From: Candidatus Brocadiia bacterium
GTDB lineage: Bacteria > Planctomycetota > Uabimicrobiia > Uabimicrobiales > JABWCH01
Direction: 5' to 3'
Assembly: GCA_013359215.1 (NCBI GenBank)
Contig: JABWCH010000006.1
Location: 1-38,533 of the forward strand
Length of the DNA stretch: 38,533 bases
Shown here piece by piece: positions 23,701 to 32,804 of the stretch. Every line of letters starts with the position of its first letter. Positions within the stretch are counted from its first letter, which is position 1. Position numbers and translations under genes: made by a program. The notes beneath the pieces were generated by a model. That model had not been told where the DNA came from. It worked only from the letters and a program-made list of their open reading frames with translations, and did no database searches.

Positions 23701-26700
23701 TTTTGGGCTTCTTCGATCAATATGTTATATACAACAATCAGCTTTTCCCAGGACTGGTAACGATTATAAAGATTAGAAAGGCACTTTACAGCCGATATAT
23801 TGCCTGGATCAAGCTCCAAAATGCGCTCATAGGATTTGATCGCCTGGTCATCTTCAAAGAGCCTTTTTTCCCAGGTTTCACCAATCGCGCTATGCAAATA
23901 GATGATTCTTTCTTTGTCGGTGATCAGCAAGATTTCCTTTTGGTAAAGCCCAATGAGTTTTTTGAAAAAACCCCAATCGAAATATAGCCTTTGCAAGGTA
24001 TGGATGATCTGAATATCATGAGGCGAAAGATCCATAGCCTGCTCATAGTATTTGATTGCTAGGTTTCCTTTGTGCAACTCTTTATCGTAGAGTTCTGCGA
24101 TTTTAAGATAAACGCTGATGAGTTGCTTATGGTCGCTCAGGTTCTCTTTTTTAGCTAGGAGTATGGTAATGAGCTTACCCCATTTTTTTTGGTTAGTCAA
24201 AAGCTCATCCAGTGCGTTGAGCGCATCCATTTGCTTATTGTCAATTTTCAAAACCTTGCTATAAGTTTCTACCGCAACTTCAGGATAGTTCAGATGCTTC
24301 CATTGTATAAAAGCAAGATACAAAAGCTTGGGCAAAAGATCTTCGTTTTTTTCCGTTACACGCAAGTCCTTTTCCAGGATTTCAACAAGCCCCTGGTAGT
24401 CTCCGACTTTTTCCTGAATGCGCATAATTCTTTCTGCCGTAGTACGATGAAAACCATGTCCCATAACTTTCAGATAGCATGTGAGTGCCTGGTGAGGCAT
24501 ATCCAGCTTTTCTTCCCAGTATTCCCCCATCTTGAGGTACAAAGGAGGTTTTTTCTTTTCGTCCACAAGGTGGACTTCGCCACTAAGCATTTCAATAGAA
24601 TCACCCCACCGCTTCTGTCTCTCGAAGATTTTGCGCATGCCATTCACTGCCATATAGTTTTTATTGTCCATACAATAGGCTATCTGGTAAGCAAGGAGGG
24701 CTTTGTTGTCATTATGGAGTTCTTTTTCCCAAAGCTCTCCTATTTTTAAATAAAGCCCCAAAACTTCGATGGAGTTTTTGCTAAGCTGGGCTGCAAGTTC
24801 GTAGATTTTAATCAAATATTCCCAATCCTTCAGATTGTTCAAAACCTCTACCATGCCAGACAGTGCCTCTTTGTTTGTGGGATCAAGCTTTATGGCCTTT
24901 TGGTAGCAAGCCTTTGCCAGATCCATATTTCCAAGCTGGCCTGCTAGAATTTTGGCACTTTCCAGGAAAAGGAAAATAAGACGTTCTTCTTTGCCTTCTT
25001 TGCTGATAAGCTCTGCTTCTTTCAAATAACAATCCACCATTTTCTGCGTTTGCCCGCTTTTTTTATAAAGGCTTTCCAGCTTAATGATGCTATTCAGATG
25101 ACTATCAACAAACTGGAGAATCCTCTCTCCATGAGAAATGGCTTTTTCTGTTCTCTGTAAATGCACATCATACACGTGGAGCAAGTCTTCATGCAATGGC
25201 AAAAGGTCAGGCTTTAGATCGCATAGAAGAATTTCCTTTTCTACGATTTCAGCATAGTTCTCCCATCTCTGAGAAATGCGCAGCAGGGTTTTGAGCCTTC
25301 TTAGAATGGCAAGATTTTTGGGCCTGGAAAGATGAGCCTCATAGAAATGCTCAATAGCGACATCAATATCATCCAGTTCTTCTTCCATCAGACAGGCAAG
25401 GTCAAGATGCACCTCAATCAAGCGGTTGCGGTCTTTTTGCAATTCAAGCTCTTTAAGGAACATGCTTTGCAAATCTTTGTATTGTTTTTTCTCTCTATAA
25501 AGGTCTTCCAGCCCACGTATAGCAATCAGGTTGTCTGGATCATTAGGAGGCAAGGCCATCTCCAAAACAGCCTGATAGCTTTTGATTGCTCCTGCTATAT
25601 CCTCTAGCTTGTATCTTTGCAATTCTGCAGATTCTAAATAGAGAGCAATTTTTCTTTCTTTTTCTAAATCAGTCAAAGTAAGCTCTCGCTGGTAAGCTTC
25701 TAAAAGCTCTTTGTATTGTTTTTCCAGACAATAGATGCTTTCCAGACTTTTGATCGCCAGGATATTTTGAGGTTCAAGGCTCAAAACTTTCCAATACCAG
25801 GGAATTGCCTTGGTACTCATATTCAAATGAGTTTCCAGAATTTTCCCTATTCTATAATGAAGTTCTACAAGGCGCAGGTTGTCTTTGCAAAAAGAGATTT
25901 CTTCCTGATAGAAGCGGGCCAGATCTGTCCATTCCTGCCGTCTTGTATAGAGAATTTCCAAAGCATTTCTTGCAGGCAAATACGTGTTGTCCAGAGCAAG
26001 AGCCTCTTTAAGGCAGACTTTCGCTTTATCATCGTTTTGCAATTTTTCCTGCCACAGGATGGCACATTCCAGACAAATTTCCTTTTGTTTATCAGGAGTG
26101 GAAATAGGGATTTGCCTTTGGAGTATATTGATCCAGCTTTCGTAGGATTCCCTTTTGCTATGTATCTCTGTTAGCTCGTTATATGCTTTTATATTATTAG
26201 AATGAATAGACAAAATTTTTTCCAGCGATTCTATGGCCTTTTCAAAATTGTATAGACGATTTTTTGCCAGATCGCTTTTTTCAAAGAGAAGGGCGATTTG
26301 TTCTGTCTGGCCGACTAAAGGCAATTCCATGTCTATGGTAGCAATGACATCTTCATGGTTCTCTATCTTGTAATAAAGGCGGCGTAAGGATCGGATAGAA
26401 TCTAAATGCTCTGGATAGTATTGCAGCAAAGTTTTATAATGAGCAATTGCCTTGGGAAAATCATAGAGCTTATCTTCGCACAACTGTGCCATTTGGATTA
26501 GAAGCGATTTTTTCTTTTCCTTATCTTCAACCAAAGAACACTCCATTTTCATGGTTTGCTCCAGGGCTTCAAAATTGGATAGCTTGAGATACATGTCTTT
26601 CAAAGCATAAATGGCTTCTAGTTCTGAAAAGTCCAGAGATAGTATATCCTGGTATATTTCGATTGCCTTGCTAAATGCCTGTAAATAATCCCTATAGATC

Positions 26701-29483
26701 GCGCCTAACTCAAACGCCAGGACAATAGTCTCTTCGCTGGACTCGATAATCGATATTTTCTTTTCATAGATTTTGGCTAAATCAGACCATTTTTCTTGCT
26801 GCCGATAGATTTTCAGCAAGCGATCTATGGAATGCATATTGTTACTATCCAGATCTATGATTTGACTATAGTATTCGCTTGCCTTGGCACTGTCTTTCAG
26901 ATTTTCATCCCAAATTTTGGCGCACATTAGTAACAAAGAAATTTTTTCTGACAGATTCTCTGCAAGACATGACATTTTCTGATAAACATGAGCCAGATTT
27001 TCATAGTCTTCTAGCTTTTTATATAAATTCCTTAATTTTTCTAATGCTAGCGAATGCTTTCTGTCCAGAGCAATGGTTTTGGAAAAATAGAGAATGGCCT
27101 GGGAGTCGTTTTGGAGCTTTTCCTGCCAGAGGCTGCCTATTTCATAATAGTATTCTTTTTCGATATTTACATCAGAGGATATGCTGGCCTTGGATTCTAA
27201 AATAAAAATCCATCTCCTGTATTCTTGCTGGATTTCATACAGCCTTTCCAGCTCTGCCAGAGTGTTTTCATCATTAGGGTAAAGATGGCGGGCCTTTTCG
27301 TAGTAGTGGATTGCTTTGGGATTTTTCTTTGTTTTTACCTCGGCAAGTCTGGCGATTTTATGATATAAGGCAAAAAGAGCTTGTGCTGGCAAAGGAAAAA
27401 TCTGGGCTTCTTTTTCGAGGAGAGTCAGAAGATGCTCCCATCTCTCTTGCTTTTCATAGAGCGTCTTTAAGCTCTCGAAAGCCACTTTATGGTCTACCTC
27501 TATTTTTAGAATTTCCAGAAAATGCTTTTCTTCCTCTTTGTCATTATCGAGACTATGGTACACAGAACACAAAGAAAGATGAAGGTCTATTCTCTCTTTG
27601 TTTTCAATGCTCAATTCTATCTGGCAGGAAACAATCTGGATGTATTCTTCCCACTGCTGCCTTAATTTGTATAGAGAGGCAAGAGATCGTATTGCCGTAA
27701 GGTTTCTGGGATTCAGGAAAATGACTTTTTCAAAAGACTCTACTGCCTTGTCTATATTTTCCAACCTTTGCTGGTATAAAAAGGCAATTTCCAGGTAGCC
27801 ATCTTCTGCTCTTTCCTCATTCAACTGCACAATGCTTTCCAGGCATTGGATGATTTTGCTATAGCTTTTTGTTTTCTGATAGTATTCATACAGAGTTTGC
27901 CATACATCCAGTTTCTGGGGAGAAATTTCTAAAATCTTAATATAGCATTCTATTGCTTGAGGCTCTTTATTTAGCTTTTCTTTGAGTATATCCGCCATCT
28001 GGAAATAGAAGGCAATCCTGGCATCAGGATCTACAGAAAGAGCAATCTGCTTTTGTATTGTCTGGATTAGCGAAGGATAGTTTTCCAAAGATACATAAAG
28101 AGATCTCAATTCCAATAAAGAGGGATGGTGTTGAGGGTATTTCTTGATAACATCTTCATAAATATCGGCGCAGGACTTAAGATCGTTGAGGCTTTTATAA
28201 ACAGAAGCAATTTTGTAGTAGGTTAGAATCTTTTCTTCATCGTTATCTAAAAGCTCGATTTCCTGGTAATACTTCTGAATCAATTCTTTAAAATTGCGTT
28301 GTTCTTTATAAAGTTCCTGTAGGATTCTTAAAAAAGCCAGATTTTTGGAATTCTTTTGGTGCGCCAGAGTATACCATTGGATTGCCATCTCCAGGTTGTT
28401 CAAATTTTTTCTGGCAATTTCAGCGATTTTGGTATAAAGCGAAATCTGGTATTCTATGTTTTGGGTTCTTTTGGCTTGTTTTTGGTATACTTCGGACAGC
28501 TTTTTCCAGTCTTTCTGAGAAAAATGGATTTCCTCCAGAGTTTTTAATATGCTATCGTCTTCCTGGATTTGCAAAGCTTCTTCATAGTATTTCACTGCTT
28601 CTGAATGGTTATTTAGCTTTTGTGACCATACTTCAGCAATATTAACAAGGATTTTATATTTTTGAGAGGAAAATTCAGGAAGCTGTAACTCTCTGAGCAA
28701 AATTTCAACTAGTTTATTCCATTGCTGGAGTTGCAAATATATATTTTCTAAAGATTTCAGTGTGTTTAAATGCCCAGGGGAAAGAGACAAAAGATTTTGA
28801 TAAAATTCTGCTGTCCTGCTGGAATCCTGCAACTGTTCTTTACTGATAAGTGCGCATTTTTCCCAAAAATGAATTTTAGATTTTATATCGGTAAAAGATG
28901 GAAGAACATTTTGGTAGAGGCGGATCAATTCTTCCCATTGTCTGTCTTCAGAATATAGTGTTTCTAATGCCCGTATTGCTTCTTCTTGTGTCTTTTGCAG
29001 TTCCAACACTTGCAATAAGGCTTTTTTGGCTTCAGCTTTATTTTGCAATTTTTCTTTGAAAAGATATGCAATTTTTAAAAGAATGGAAATTTTTCTGTTG
29101 CTTTCAGGAAAAAGCTCCCATTGCCTTCGCAAAATTTCCAAACATTTTGTGTAGTTTTCTTCTGCCTGGTAAAAACTGACAAGAATATCTCCATATTCTT
29201 GCTTTCTTGGCTGCAAAGAAAAAGCCTTGTTATAGGAAGAAACTGCCTTTTCTTTTTCTCCTAAATGCTTTTCATATATTTCACCGCTTTTAAAAAAAAG
29301 CTTTGCTGATTCAGCAGTGTCTTCTCTTTGGATAATATCCGCTCTAAATTCATAAAGCTCTGTCAATTTTCGCCAATTGTTAGAAAGAAAATATTGTTCT
29401 TCTAAACTTTTAAAAGCATTTACATCCTTGGGATTGCTTTTAAGAATTTCGGTTGTTTTTTTTATCTTTTCATCTATTTCCAT
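20754..29483 (-). CDS. Giant tetratricopeptide-repeat protein (2909 residues)
   Basis: One uninterrupted frame, nearly a quarter of the window. From the start to about residue 2600 it is a chain of TPR-like helix pairs, repeating roughly every 70-75 residues as a double unit: YLKIAELYDKEL, AIKYYEQAMDLSP, then a looser pair such as LERLYEIQQEY. By eye there are around 70 TPR motifs. The last 280 residues (from about SAPQKPQFVNNESLLAYLVP) lack repeats and look like a separate globular domain with no catalytic motif I know. No signal peptide or transmembrane segment is seen, so it is probably a cytoplasmic scaffold. I chose the ATG at 29483 (GGAG eight bases before) over 29540. Large TPR proteins of this style occur in myxobacteria and Planctomycetota; their function is unclear. 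Confidence 0.9.
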   Translation of the reverse strand: MEIDEKIKKTTEILKSNPKDVNAFKSLEEQYFLSNNWRKLTELYEFRADIIQREDTAESAKLFFKSGEIYEKHLGEKEKAVSSYNKAFSLQPRKQEYGDILVSFYQAEENYTKCLEILRRQWELFPESNRKISILLKIAYLFKEKLQNKAEAKKALLQVLELQKTQEEAIRALETLYSEDRQWEELIRLYQNVLPSFTDIKSKIHFWEKCALISKEQLQDSSRTAEFYQNLLSLSPGHLNTLKSLENIYLQLQQWNKLVEILLRELQLPEFSSQKYKILVNIAEVWSQKLNNHSEAVKYYEEALQIQEDDSILKTLEEIHFSQKDWKKLSEVYQKQAKRTQNIEYQISLYTKIAEIARKNLNNLEMAIQWYTLAHQKNSKNLAFLRILQELYKEQRNFKELIQKYYQEIELLDNDEEKILTYYKIASVYKSLNDLKSCADIYEDVIKKYPQHHPSLLELRSLYVSLENYPSLIQTIQKQIALSVDPDARIAFYFQMADILKEKLNKEPQAIECYIKILEISPQKLDVWQTLYEYYQKTKSYSKIIQCLESIVQLNEERAEDGYLEIAFLYQQRLENIDKAVESFEKVIFLNPRNLTAIRSLASLYKLRQQWEEYIQIVSCQIELSIENKERIDLHLSLCSVYHSLDNDKEEEKHFLEILKIEVDHKVAFESLKTLYEKQERWEHLLTLLEKEAQIFPLPAQALFALYHKIARLAEVKTKKNPKAIHYYEKARHLYPNDENTLAELERLYEIQQEYRRWIFILESKASISSDVNIEKEYYYEIGSLWQEKLQNDSQAILYFSKTIALDRKHSLALEKLRNLYKKLEDYENLAHVYQKMSCLAENLSEKISLLLMCAKIWDENLKDSAKASEYYSQIIDLDSNNMHSIDRLLKIYRQQEKWSDLAKIYEKKISIIESSEETIVLAFELGAIYRDYLQAFSKAIEIYQDILSLDFSELEAIYALKDMYLKLSNFEALEQTMKMECSLVEDKEKKKSLLIQMAQLCEDKLYDFPKAIAHYKTLLQYYPEHLDSIRSLRRLYYKIENHEDVIATIDMELPLVGQTEQIALLFEKSDLAKNRLYNFEKAIESLEKILSIHSNNIKAYNELTEIHSKRESYESWINILQRQIPISTPDKQKEICLECAILWQEKLQNDDKAKVCLKEALALDNTYLPARNALEILYTRRQEWTDLARFYQEEISFCKDNLRLVELHYRIGKILETHLNMSTKAIPWYWKVLSLEPQNILAIKSLESIYCLEKQYKELLEAYQRELTLTDLEKERKIALYLESAELQRYKLEDIAGAIKSYQAVLEMALPPNDPDNLIAIRGLEDLYREKKQYKDLQSMFLKELELQKDRNRLIEVHLDLACLMEEELDDIDVAIEHFYEAHLSRPKNLAILRRLKTLLRISQRWENYAEIVEKEILLCDLKPDLLPLHEDLLHVYDVHLQRTEKAISHGERILQFVDSHLNSIIKLESLYKKSGQTQKMVDCYLKEAELISKEGKEERLIFLFLESAKILAGQLGNMDLAKACYQKAIKLDPTNKEALSGMVEVLNNLKDWEYLIKIYELAAQLSKNSIEVLGLYLKIGELWEKELHNDNKALLAYQIAYCMDNKNYMAVNGMRKIFERQKRWGDSIEMLSGEVHLVDEKKKPPLYLKMGEYWEEKLDMPHQALTCYLKVMGHGFHRTTAERIMRIQEKVGDYQGLVEILEKDLRVTEKNEDLLPKLLYLAFIQWKHLNYPEVAVETYSKVLKIDNKQMDALNALDELLTNQKKWGKLITILLAKKENLSDHKQLISVYLKIAELYDKELHKGNLAIKYYEQAMDLSPHDIQIIHTLQRLYFDWGFFKKLIGLYQKEILLITDKERIIYLHSAIGETWEKRLFEDDQAIKSYERILELDPGNISAVKCLSNLYNRYQSWEKLIVVYNILIEEAQKKENTKDQISYLLSLGAVYQDHIKKPETAIDVFKRILDLDPDHREALQALDHLYKSLGKLHELANLINQKLLFCENNQERLELYAHIGMLYEKELDDPDKAIEAFESALGLDNQRLDILKSLDWLYLRKKNWEKLVQICTQEIEVSQDLEEKAELCYRLGILKRDRFHEYTEAKRMFLESIDYQPTLRKSLKALTGLAILNEDWTQAVKYISMEINHIKDPSEKVEALNDLGSLYQNKLKLIQKSKEVFQIALEIDPQSTIAIEAMAEIYFMQNEPAHAEPLFGRLVLLVDKNKIDKLSSIYYKWGFMAEKLSRKDDAIVRYSTALKIKEDNLDALVSLGSLYFERAQWGFDKTQWQEALDIYQRAYQHPNLEDGKKDIVRRLAIIYEKLGQNESAIEWYRRVLADIPEDSESIQALSKLHLKKGEDEEALKYLQTTARSDFSSFQERRSALLTIAEVQTRLNRHREAIEARLKALGMGVEDPGILKNLGEGYIALQEWDRAYEWIEKHYTCLEEPQQKVENRCLMALIVQAKGETQEAIRIYQQALQADPSWLPAIRGIADTYSKLQQWDSVVQAYQEFLQNLPESMKMAGLPIHLALGNLYYERFGKRNEAIQEFKKALALDSNHIASHAALAAIESEDPAFYDEGIQEHTYLLHREPFRTASYRCLYKIFQMKKQQDLALRACQNIAIVGELVEEEKELMASSAPQKPQFVNNESLLAYLVPNRSALSYEILALTSEHVSKIYPADLETKYGLKRKDRLVGDSLKVLSQAESIRKILGMQPIDIYVNPKKTARVYIENTQPASLILNAPFLENFSDEIMYFLLAKFLFYIAQNQVLAFKLEPQEIKTYFHLMRESFVGSEDKFAGEELALFKKIKNSLPRKVRKTMEDRPDLWEAKGKDEASHYLKDMDFASNRCGLLLTDSLENSIQAFCQFQSLLQTGTIQKNTIQELAKHEAIHDLLLYNISEEYSKIRKNLKTVS

Positions 29484-29753
29484 AGCATATTCTCCAGCAT
29501 TGAGGAGATTCAGAAGGTTGGAACTACATTTTACAAGCAAAAATTTTTTATAAAAATAAATTTTTAGCTATATTACGATAAACAAGCATAAAATTTCAAG
29601 CACAAAATATTTCTTTTGGCTGCAAACGCAGAGTATTCTGCATTTTTTATTATTTCTACGTATTATAAATTAGCTCAATCTTTTTGTATTATAGAAAAAA
29701 AATATTTAAATTCCTATATTTTTTTTAATCCTTCTTTTAAAATTGATTATATT

Positions 29754-29924
29754 CTATCGAATCATTCCCGAATTATGAAAACTATAGCTTTCTTTATTTT
29801 TTAGACACTCTGTGATAAATAATAATAATGCTTCTTCCAAACTTTTACCAGGGTATTGCTGAGCAATGTACTTTTTTTGTTCGTCATTCACTGTAACAGG
29901 AACCATATAAGTCCCAGAATTCAT
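29754..29924 (-). CDS. Small hypothetical protein (56 residues)
   Basis: I do not recognise it. The frame is open from 29954, but AGGAG eight bases before the ATG at 29924 indicates that start. The product has a short beta-like MVPVTVNDEQ followed by two helices (EEALLLFITECLKNK), faintly like a ribbon-helix-helix DNA-binding protein, though too uncertain to name. It is divergent from the NagD-type phosphatase gene, with about 48 bases between starts, so the two may share a control region. The 270 bases between it and the giant TPR gene are AT-rich and hold nothing I can identify. Confidence 0.45.
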   Translation of the reverse strand: MNSGTYMVPVTVNDEQKKYIAQQYPGKSLEEALLLFITECLKNKESYSFHNSGMIR

Positions 29925-29972
29925 ATTGTTGTCTCCTAAATCTATTGTTATCAAAGAAAAAAGGGGGGGATT

Positions 29973-30818
29973 ATGAAAACTCTACAAGATAAAAAAGCAA
30001 TCCTTTGCGATATGGATGGAGTATTGTATCATGGAAATCGCCTATTGCCTGGCGCAAAAGAATTTATTGAATGGATAAAAAAAGAAAAGAAAAAAATTCT
30101 ATTTTTAACCAACAGTAGCGACCGCACTCCTGTTGAATTGCAACAAAAGCTAAGAAGGTTAGGCATCGAAGTAGAACCTAAAAATTTTTACACAAGCGCA
30201 ATTGCCACTGCACAATTTTTAAAAAAACAATGCCCACAAGGCAGTGTATACATCATTGGTGGGGCAGGTTTAGTCCATGCTCTTTATGAAGCTGGCTTCT
30301 CTGTGAATGATGTGAACCCTAATTATGTCGTGATTGGAGAAACCAAAGACTACGACTTCGATAAGGTAGAAAAAGCAATCAACCTGGTTCTGGCAGGAGC
30401 CAAACTGATTGGCACAAACCCAGATACTAAAGATCGTATAGGAAATGGTTTTACGCCAGGCACAGGTGCTTTGATTGCTCCCATAGAGAAGGTCACAGGC
30501 TGCCAGGCTTATTTTTTAGGCAAGCCCAATCCCTTCACCATGAGTCAAGCCATGAAAAAGCTAAACGCCAAAAAAGAGGATACCATCATCATCGGCGACC
30601 GAATGGATACAGATATCATCGGCGGGATGGAAACAGGTATAGAAACAGTTCTGCTTCTTAGTGGAGTAACAACCCAAAGCACTCTTAAACAATTTGCATA
30701 TCATCCTGACTATATATTCCAAGGGCTTATAGACTTTGTAAAATTTTGCACTCAAGAAGGCGAAACTCCTAATGTTTTTCAATACAACCGATTTTCTTTC
30801 ATCCCTCTTTCTGGCTAA
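29973..30818 (+). CDS. HAD-superfamily IIA phosphatase, NagD-like
   Basis: A 281-residue hydrolase of the HAD IIA subfamily, which covers NagD (a nucleotide phosphatase), phosphoglycolate phosphatases and p-nitrophenylphosphatases. The nucleophile motif is CDMDGVLYHG with Asp13 and Asp15. Motif II is FLTNSS. The C2-type cap contains IGGAGL and the NPDTKD stretch. The motif III Lys is in YFLGKPNPF, and motif IV is IGDRMDTDIIGG. All catalytic positions are kept. AGGGGGGG precedes the ATG. The substrate cannot be told from the sequence; the family acts on small phosphorylated metabolites. It appears monocistronic. Confidence 0.9.
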   Translation: MKTLQDKKAILCDMDGVLYHGNRLLPGAKEFIEWIKKEKKKILFLTNSSDRTPVELQQKLRRLGIEVEPKNFYTSAIATAQFLKKQCPQGSVYIIGGAGLVHALYEAGFSVNDVNPNYVVIGETKDYDFDKVEKAINLVLAGAKLIGTNPDTKDRIGNGFTPGTGALIAPIEKVTGCQAYFLGKPNPFTMSQAMKKLNAKKEDTIIIGDRMDTDIIGGMETGIETVLLLSGVTTQSTLKQFAYHPDYIFQGLIDFVKFCTQEGETPNVFQYNRFSFIPLSG

Positions 30819-30884
30819 AATGTTTTTACTTTTCTGTTGGTTGCAGGAACAGCTTCTGGCAGAAAAGTTTCCTAAAACTATTCT

Positions 30885-31322
30885 TTAAAACCCACATCTT
30901 TCATGCTCTATTTTAGTACACTTGCTTTGAACTACTTTAATTCCTTCTTTTTCCAGCATATCAGCAGCTTCCTGGTTTGCCAGCCCTAATTGCATCCAAA
31001 ATACTTTTGGTTTTTGCTTGAGTTGCAAACATTCTTTTGCAATGGATAGAATGGCATCGGGTTTGCGGAATACATCCACAATATCAATTTTTTCAGGAAT
31101 TTCAGAAAGAGAAGAATAGGATTTTTCTCCCAAGATTTCTGGATATTTAGGATTTACAGGGATGATTTTATAATGGTTTTTTTTAAGATATTCCGCTACA
31201 TGATAGCTATCCTTATCTGGTTCATTGGATAGTCCCACAATAGCGATTGTTTTAGCATTTTGGAAAATTTGTGAGATTTCCTGGCTGCTTGGATTGGATT
31301 TGGGTATTTCGCAAGTACTCAT
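30885..31322 (-). CDS. CoA-binding domain protein (YccU-like)
   Basis: A 145-residue single-domain Rossmann-type protein of the CoA_binding_2 family. Visible hallmarks are TIAIVGLSNEPDKDSYHVAEYL, IIPVNPKYPEILGEKSYSSL, IDIVDVFRKPDA, VFWMQLGLANQEA and the ending VQSKCTKIEHER. These proteins bind CoA, but their function is not established. AAGGAG lies just before the ATG. It converges with the phosphatase gene and may share a transcript with the small gene at 31346 and the S51-like gene at 31670, which lie upstream on the same strand. Confidence 0.9.
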   Translation of the reverse strand: MSTCEIPKSNPSSQEISQIFQNAKTIAIVGLSNEPDKDSYHVAEYLKKNHYKIIPVNPKYPEILGEKSYSSLSEIPEKIDIVDVFRKPDAILSIAKECLQLKQKPKVFWMQLGLANQEAADMLEKEGIKVVQSKCTKIEHERCGF

Positions 31323-31345
31323 AGTCTTTTCTCCTTATAGCAAAG

Positions 31346-31591
31346 TTATCTTACGGAAAACCTACGACACAATTTGGTAAATCTTTTCGCCTCCCATGAA
31401 GGAACAGCAATTCCTTCCTTAGTAGAAGGAAAAGAATTTTCCATAATGGCATGAGCTTTGGAAACAACAGGGCTTTCTGGAACAACCCAAAAATCTCCAA
31501 CAACAACGGAGCTTCCCGCATGTGCCAGATTTTTTCTTTTTGCTCCCAAACGTAGCATAGTTTTTTTGATATTTTTTTTCGTTCTTTTCAT
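31346..31591 (-). CDS. Small basic hypothetical protein
   Basis: I do not recognise this frame. From the ATG at 31591 it would give 81 residues: a Lys/Arg-rich N-terminus (KRTKKNIKKTMLRLGAKRKN), then a hydrophobic SSVVVGDFWVVPESPVV segment and a basic end. The open frame begins at 31654, but no ribosome site supports that start, and the one before 31591 (AAGAAAG) is weak. It sits in a same-strand gap between the CoA-binding gene (23 bases) and the S51-like gene (about 80 bases), which fits an operon member. An overlapping frame at 31419-31613 is poorer. It may be a spurious frame. Confidence 0.4.
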   Translation of the reverse strand: MKRTKKNIKKTMLRLGAKRKNLAHAGSSVVVGDFWVVPESPVVSKAHAIMENSFPSTKEGIAVPSWEAKRFTKLCRRFSVR

Positions 31592-31669
31592 TTTGTGCTT
31601 TCTTGAATAACAATAATAAATCCTTGGGGCGAAAGAATCCTTTGTTGAAGGCAATCGCCCCTGGAAAAG

Positions 31670-32596
31670 CTAATGGTTCGCTAAAATTTCGTCAATGCTA
31701 TTGAATCCAGAAAATTTTTGAGACCAATAATCCAAGATTGTTCCATTTTGAACAAGCCATGCTTTTGTATAACGATTGTCGCCTGACATAACGCGAACCA
31801 TCTTATCGCCTCCATTGAAAGACCAGTGTCTTCCATCTGGATAGAAATGCTCTATTTTCATTCCTCTTCTAGTCTTGATATGCCATCCATCCTGCGGTGC
31901 GTCCCAGGAGCAATCAATCAAGAATTCGATTACCTGCCATATATTTCCAGAAGGCAAGTAATCCTGATCGATTGCTAGACCTGAATCATTAGGCAAACCA
32001 AAAGCAGCACAATGAGGGAGGTTTTGGGCCAGGGTATAAATTTCTCCTTCATTACCCCATTCATGGTGTAGAGTAGTCACAACATTTCTTGCTAGAGAAA
32101 AGCCGCAAGGATTATAAACGCTAGGGGAAAACATACAAGAAATGTATTCGCACAACTGGTCTGCGCCTGCTGAAAAGCCCACGGTCAGCTTTCCTTCGCT
32201 TTGACGCTCATGAAGAATGCGCCCGAATAAATCGCTGTCTCCATAGAAAATCTCCCCTAATGCTCTGTATCTCTGCATACCCAGAAAGCTATTGCCACCA
32301 CCCAAAATGACGACTTCATAGCTACGGAGATATTCGAAAAGCAAATCAACATCTTGCTTTCTAAGATTGTCGCTCCAGAAAAAAGGAATAGCATGCAAAC
32401 CATATTGTGTAAAATGGTTAAAATACCAGGAAAAAGTACTCCAGCTATAGTCTTGCTGGTGCTTTTCTCCCATGGACATAGTTAAATACAATATTGTTTT
32501 ATTATAAGGGCTTCGTAAAGCTCTTTCCACTATCCATTCTCGATGAATGTATTCGCAACGATTATGAGAACTATAAACTAATGCTGTTGGAAACAT
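31670..32596 (-). CDS. Peptidase S51 / class I amidotransferase-like protein
   Basis: A 308-residue protein with the fold of peptidase E and cyanophycinase. The strand-loop VVILGGGNSFLGMQ (95-108) matches the conserved GG-N region, and GFSAGADQL (140-148) is the nucleophile elbow with Ser142. FGLPNDSGLAID corresponds to the family's 'glpegsgl' loop. Members hydrolyse Asp-X dipeptides or cyanophycin, while others are uncharacterised. The length exceeds peptidase E (about 230); the C-terminal 80 residues (from about GWHIKTRRG) look like an added beta domain. No signal peptide is seen. I cannot say whether it is a peptidase. Confidence 0.72.
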   Translation of the reverse strand: MFPTALVYSSHNRCEYIHREWIVERALRSPYNKTILYLTMSMGEKHQQDYSWSTFSWYFNHFTQYGLHAIPFFWSDNLRKQDVDLLFEYLRSYEVVILGGGNSFLGMQRYRALGEIFYGDSDLFGRILHERQSEGKLTVGFSAGADQLCEYISCMFSPSVYNPCGFSLARNVVTTLHHEWGNEGEIYTLAQNLPHCAAFGLPNDSGLAIDQDYLPSGNIWQVIEFLIDCSWDAPQDGWHIKTRRGMKIEHFYPDGRHWSFNGGDKMVRVMSGDNRYTKAWLVQNGTILDYWSQKFSGFNSIDEILANH

Positions 32597-32804
32597 AGAA
32601 TACCTTTCTTAAAGAAATTATTTACAAGGTTTTTGGGCGTGCTTTCATAAAATTTTCTAAATTTTATAATTTCATACTGGATAAATCAAAGAAAATTTCC
32701 TATAAAGTTATATGTTGATTATAAGAATTTTTTCATGCTCTTTTTGATTTCATGGTAAACTCAAAAAAAAATACTACTATGAATCTTTTATATGGGGAGT
32801 TTTT

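Noticed and set aside
24189-24749. 186-residue frame opposite the TPR gene, and many similar frames there
   Set aside because: Antisense shadows of a repetitive coding sequence, with Phe/Leu-rich composition and no motif.
31419-31613. 64-residue frame overlapping the small gene at 31346
   Set aside because: It has no better start signal, is very Lys-rich at first and ends in a Cys/Phe-rich stretch typical of out-of-frame translation.
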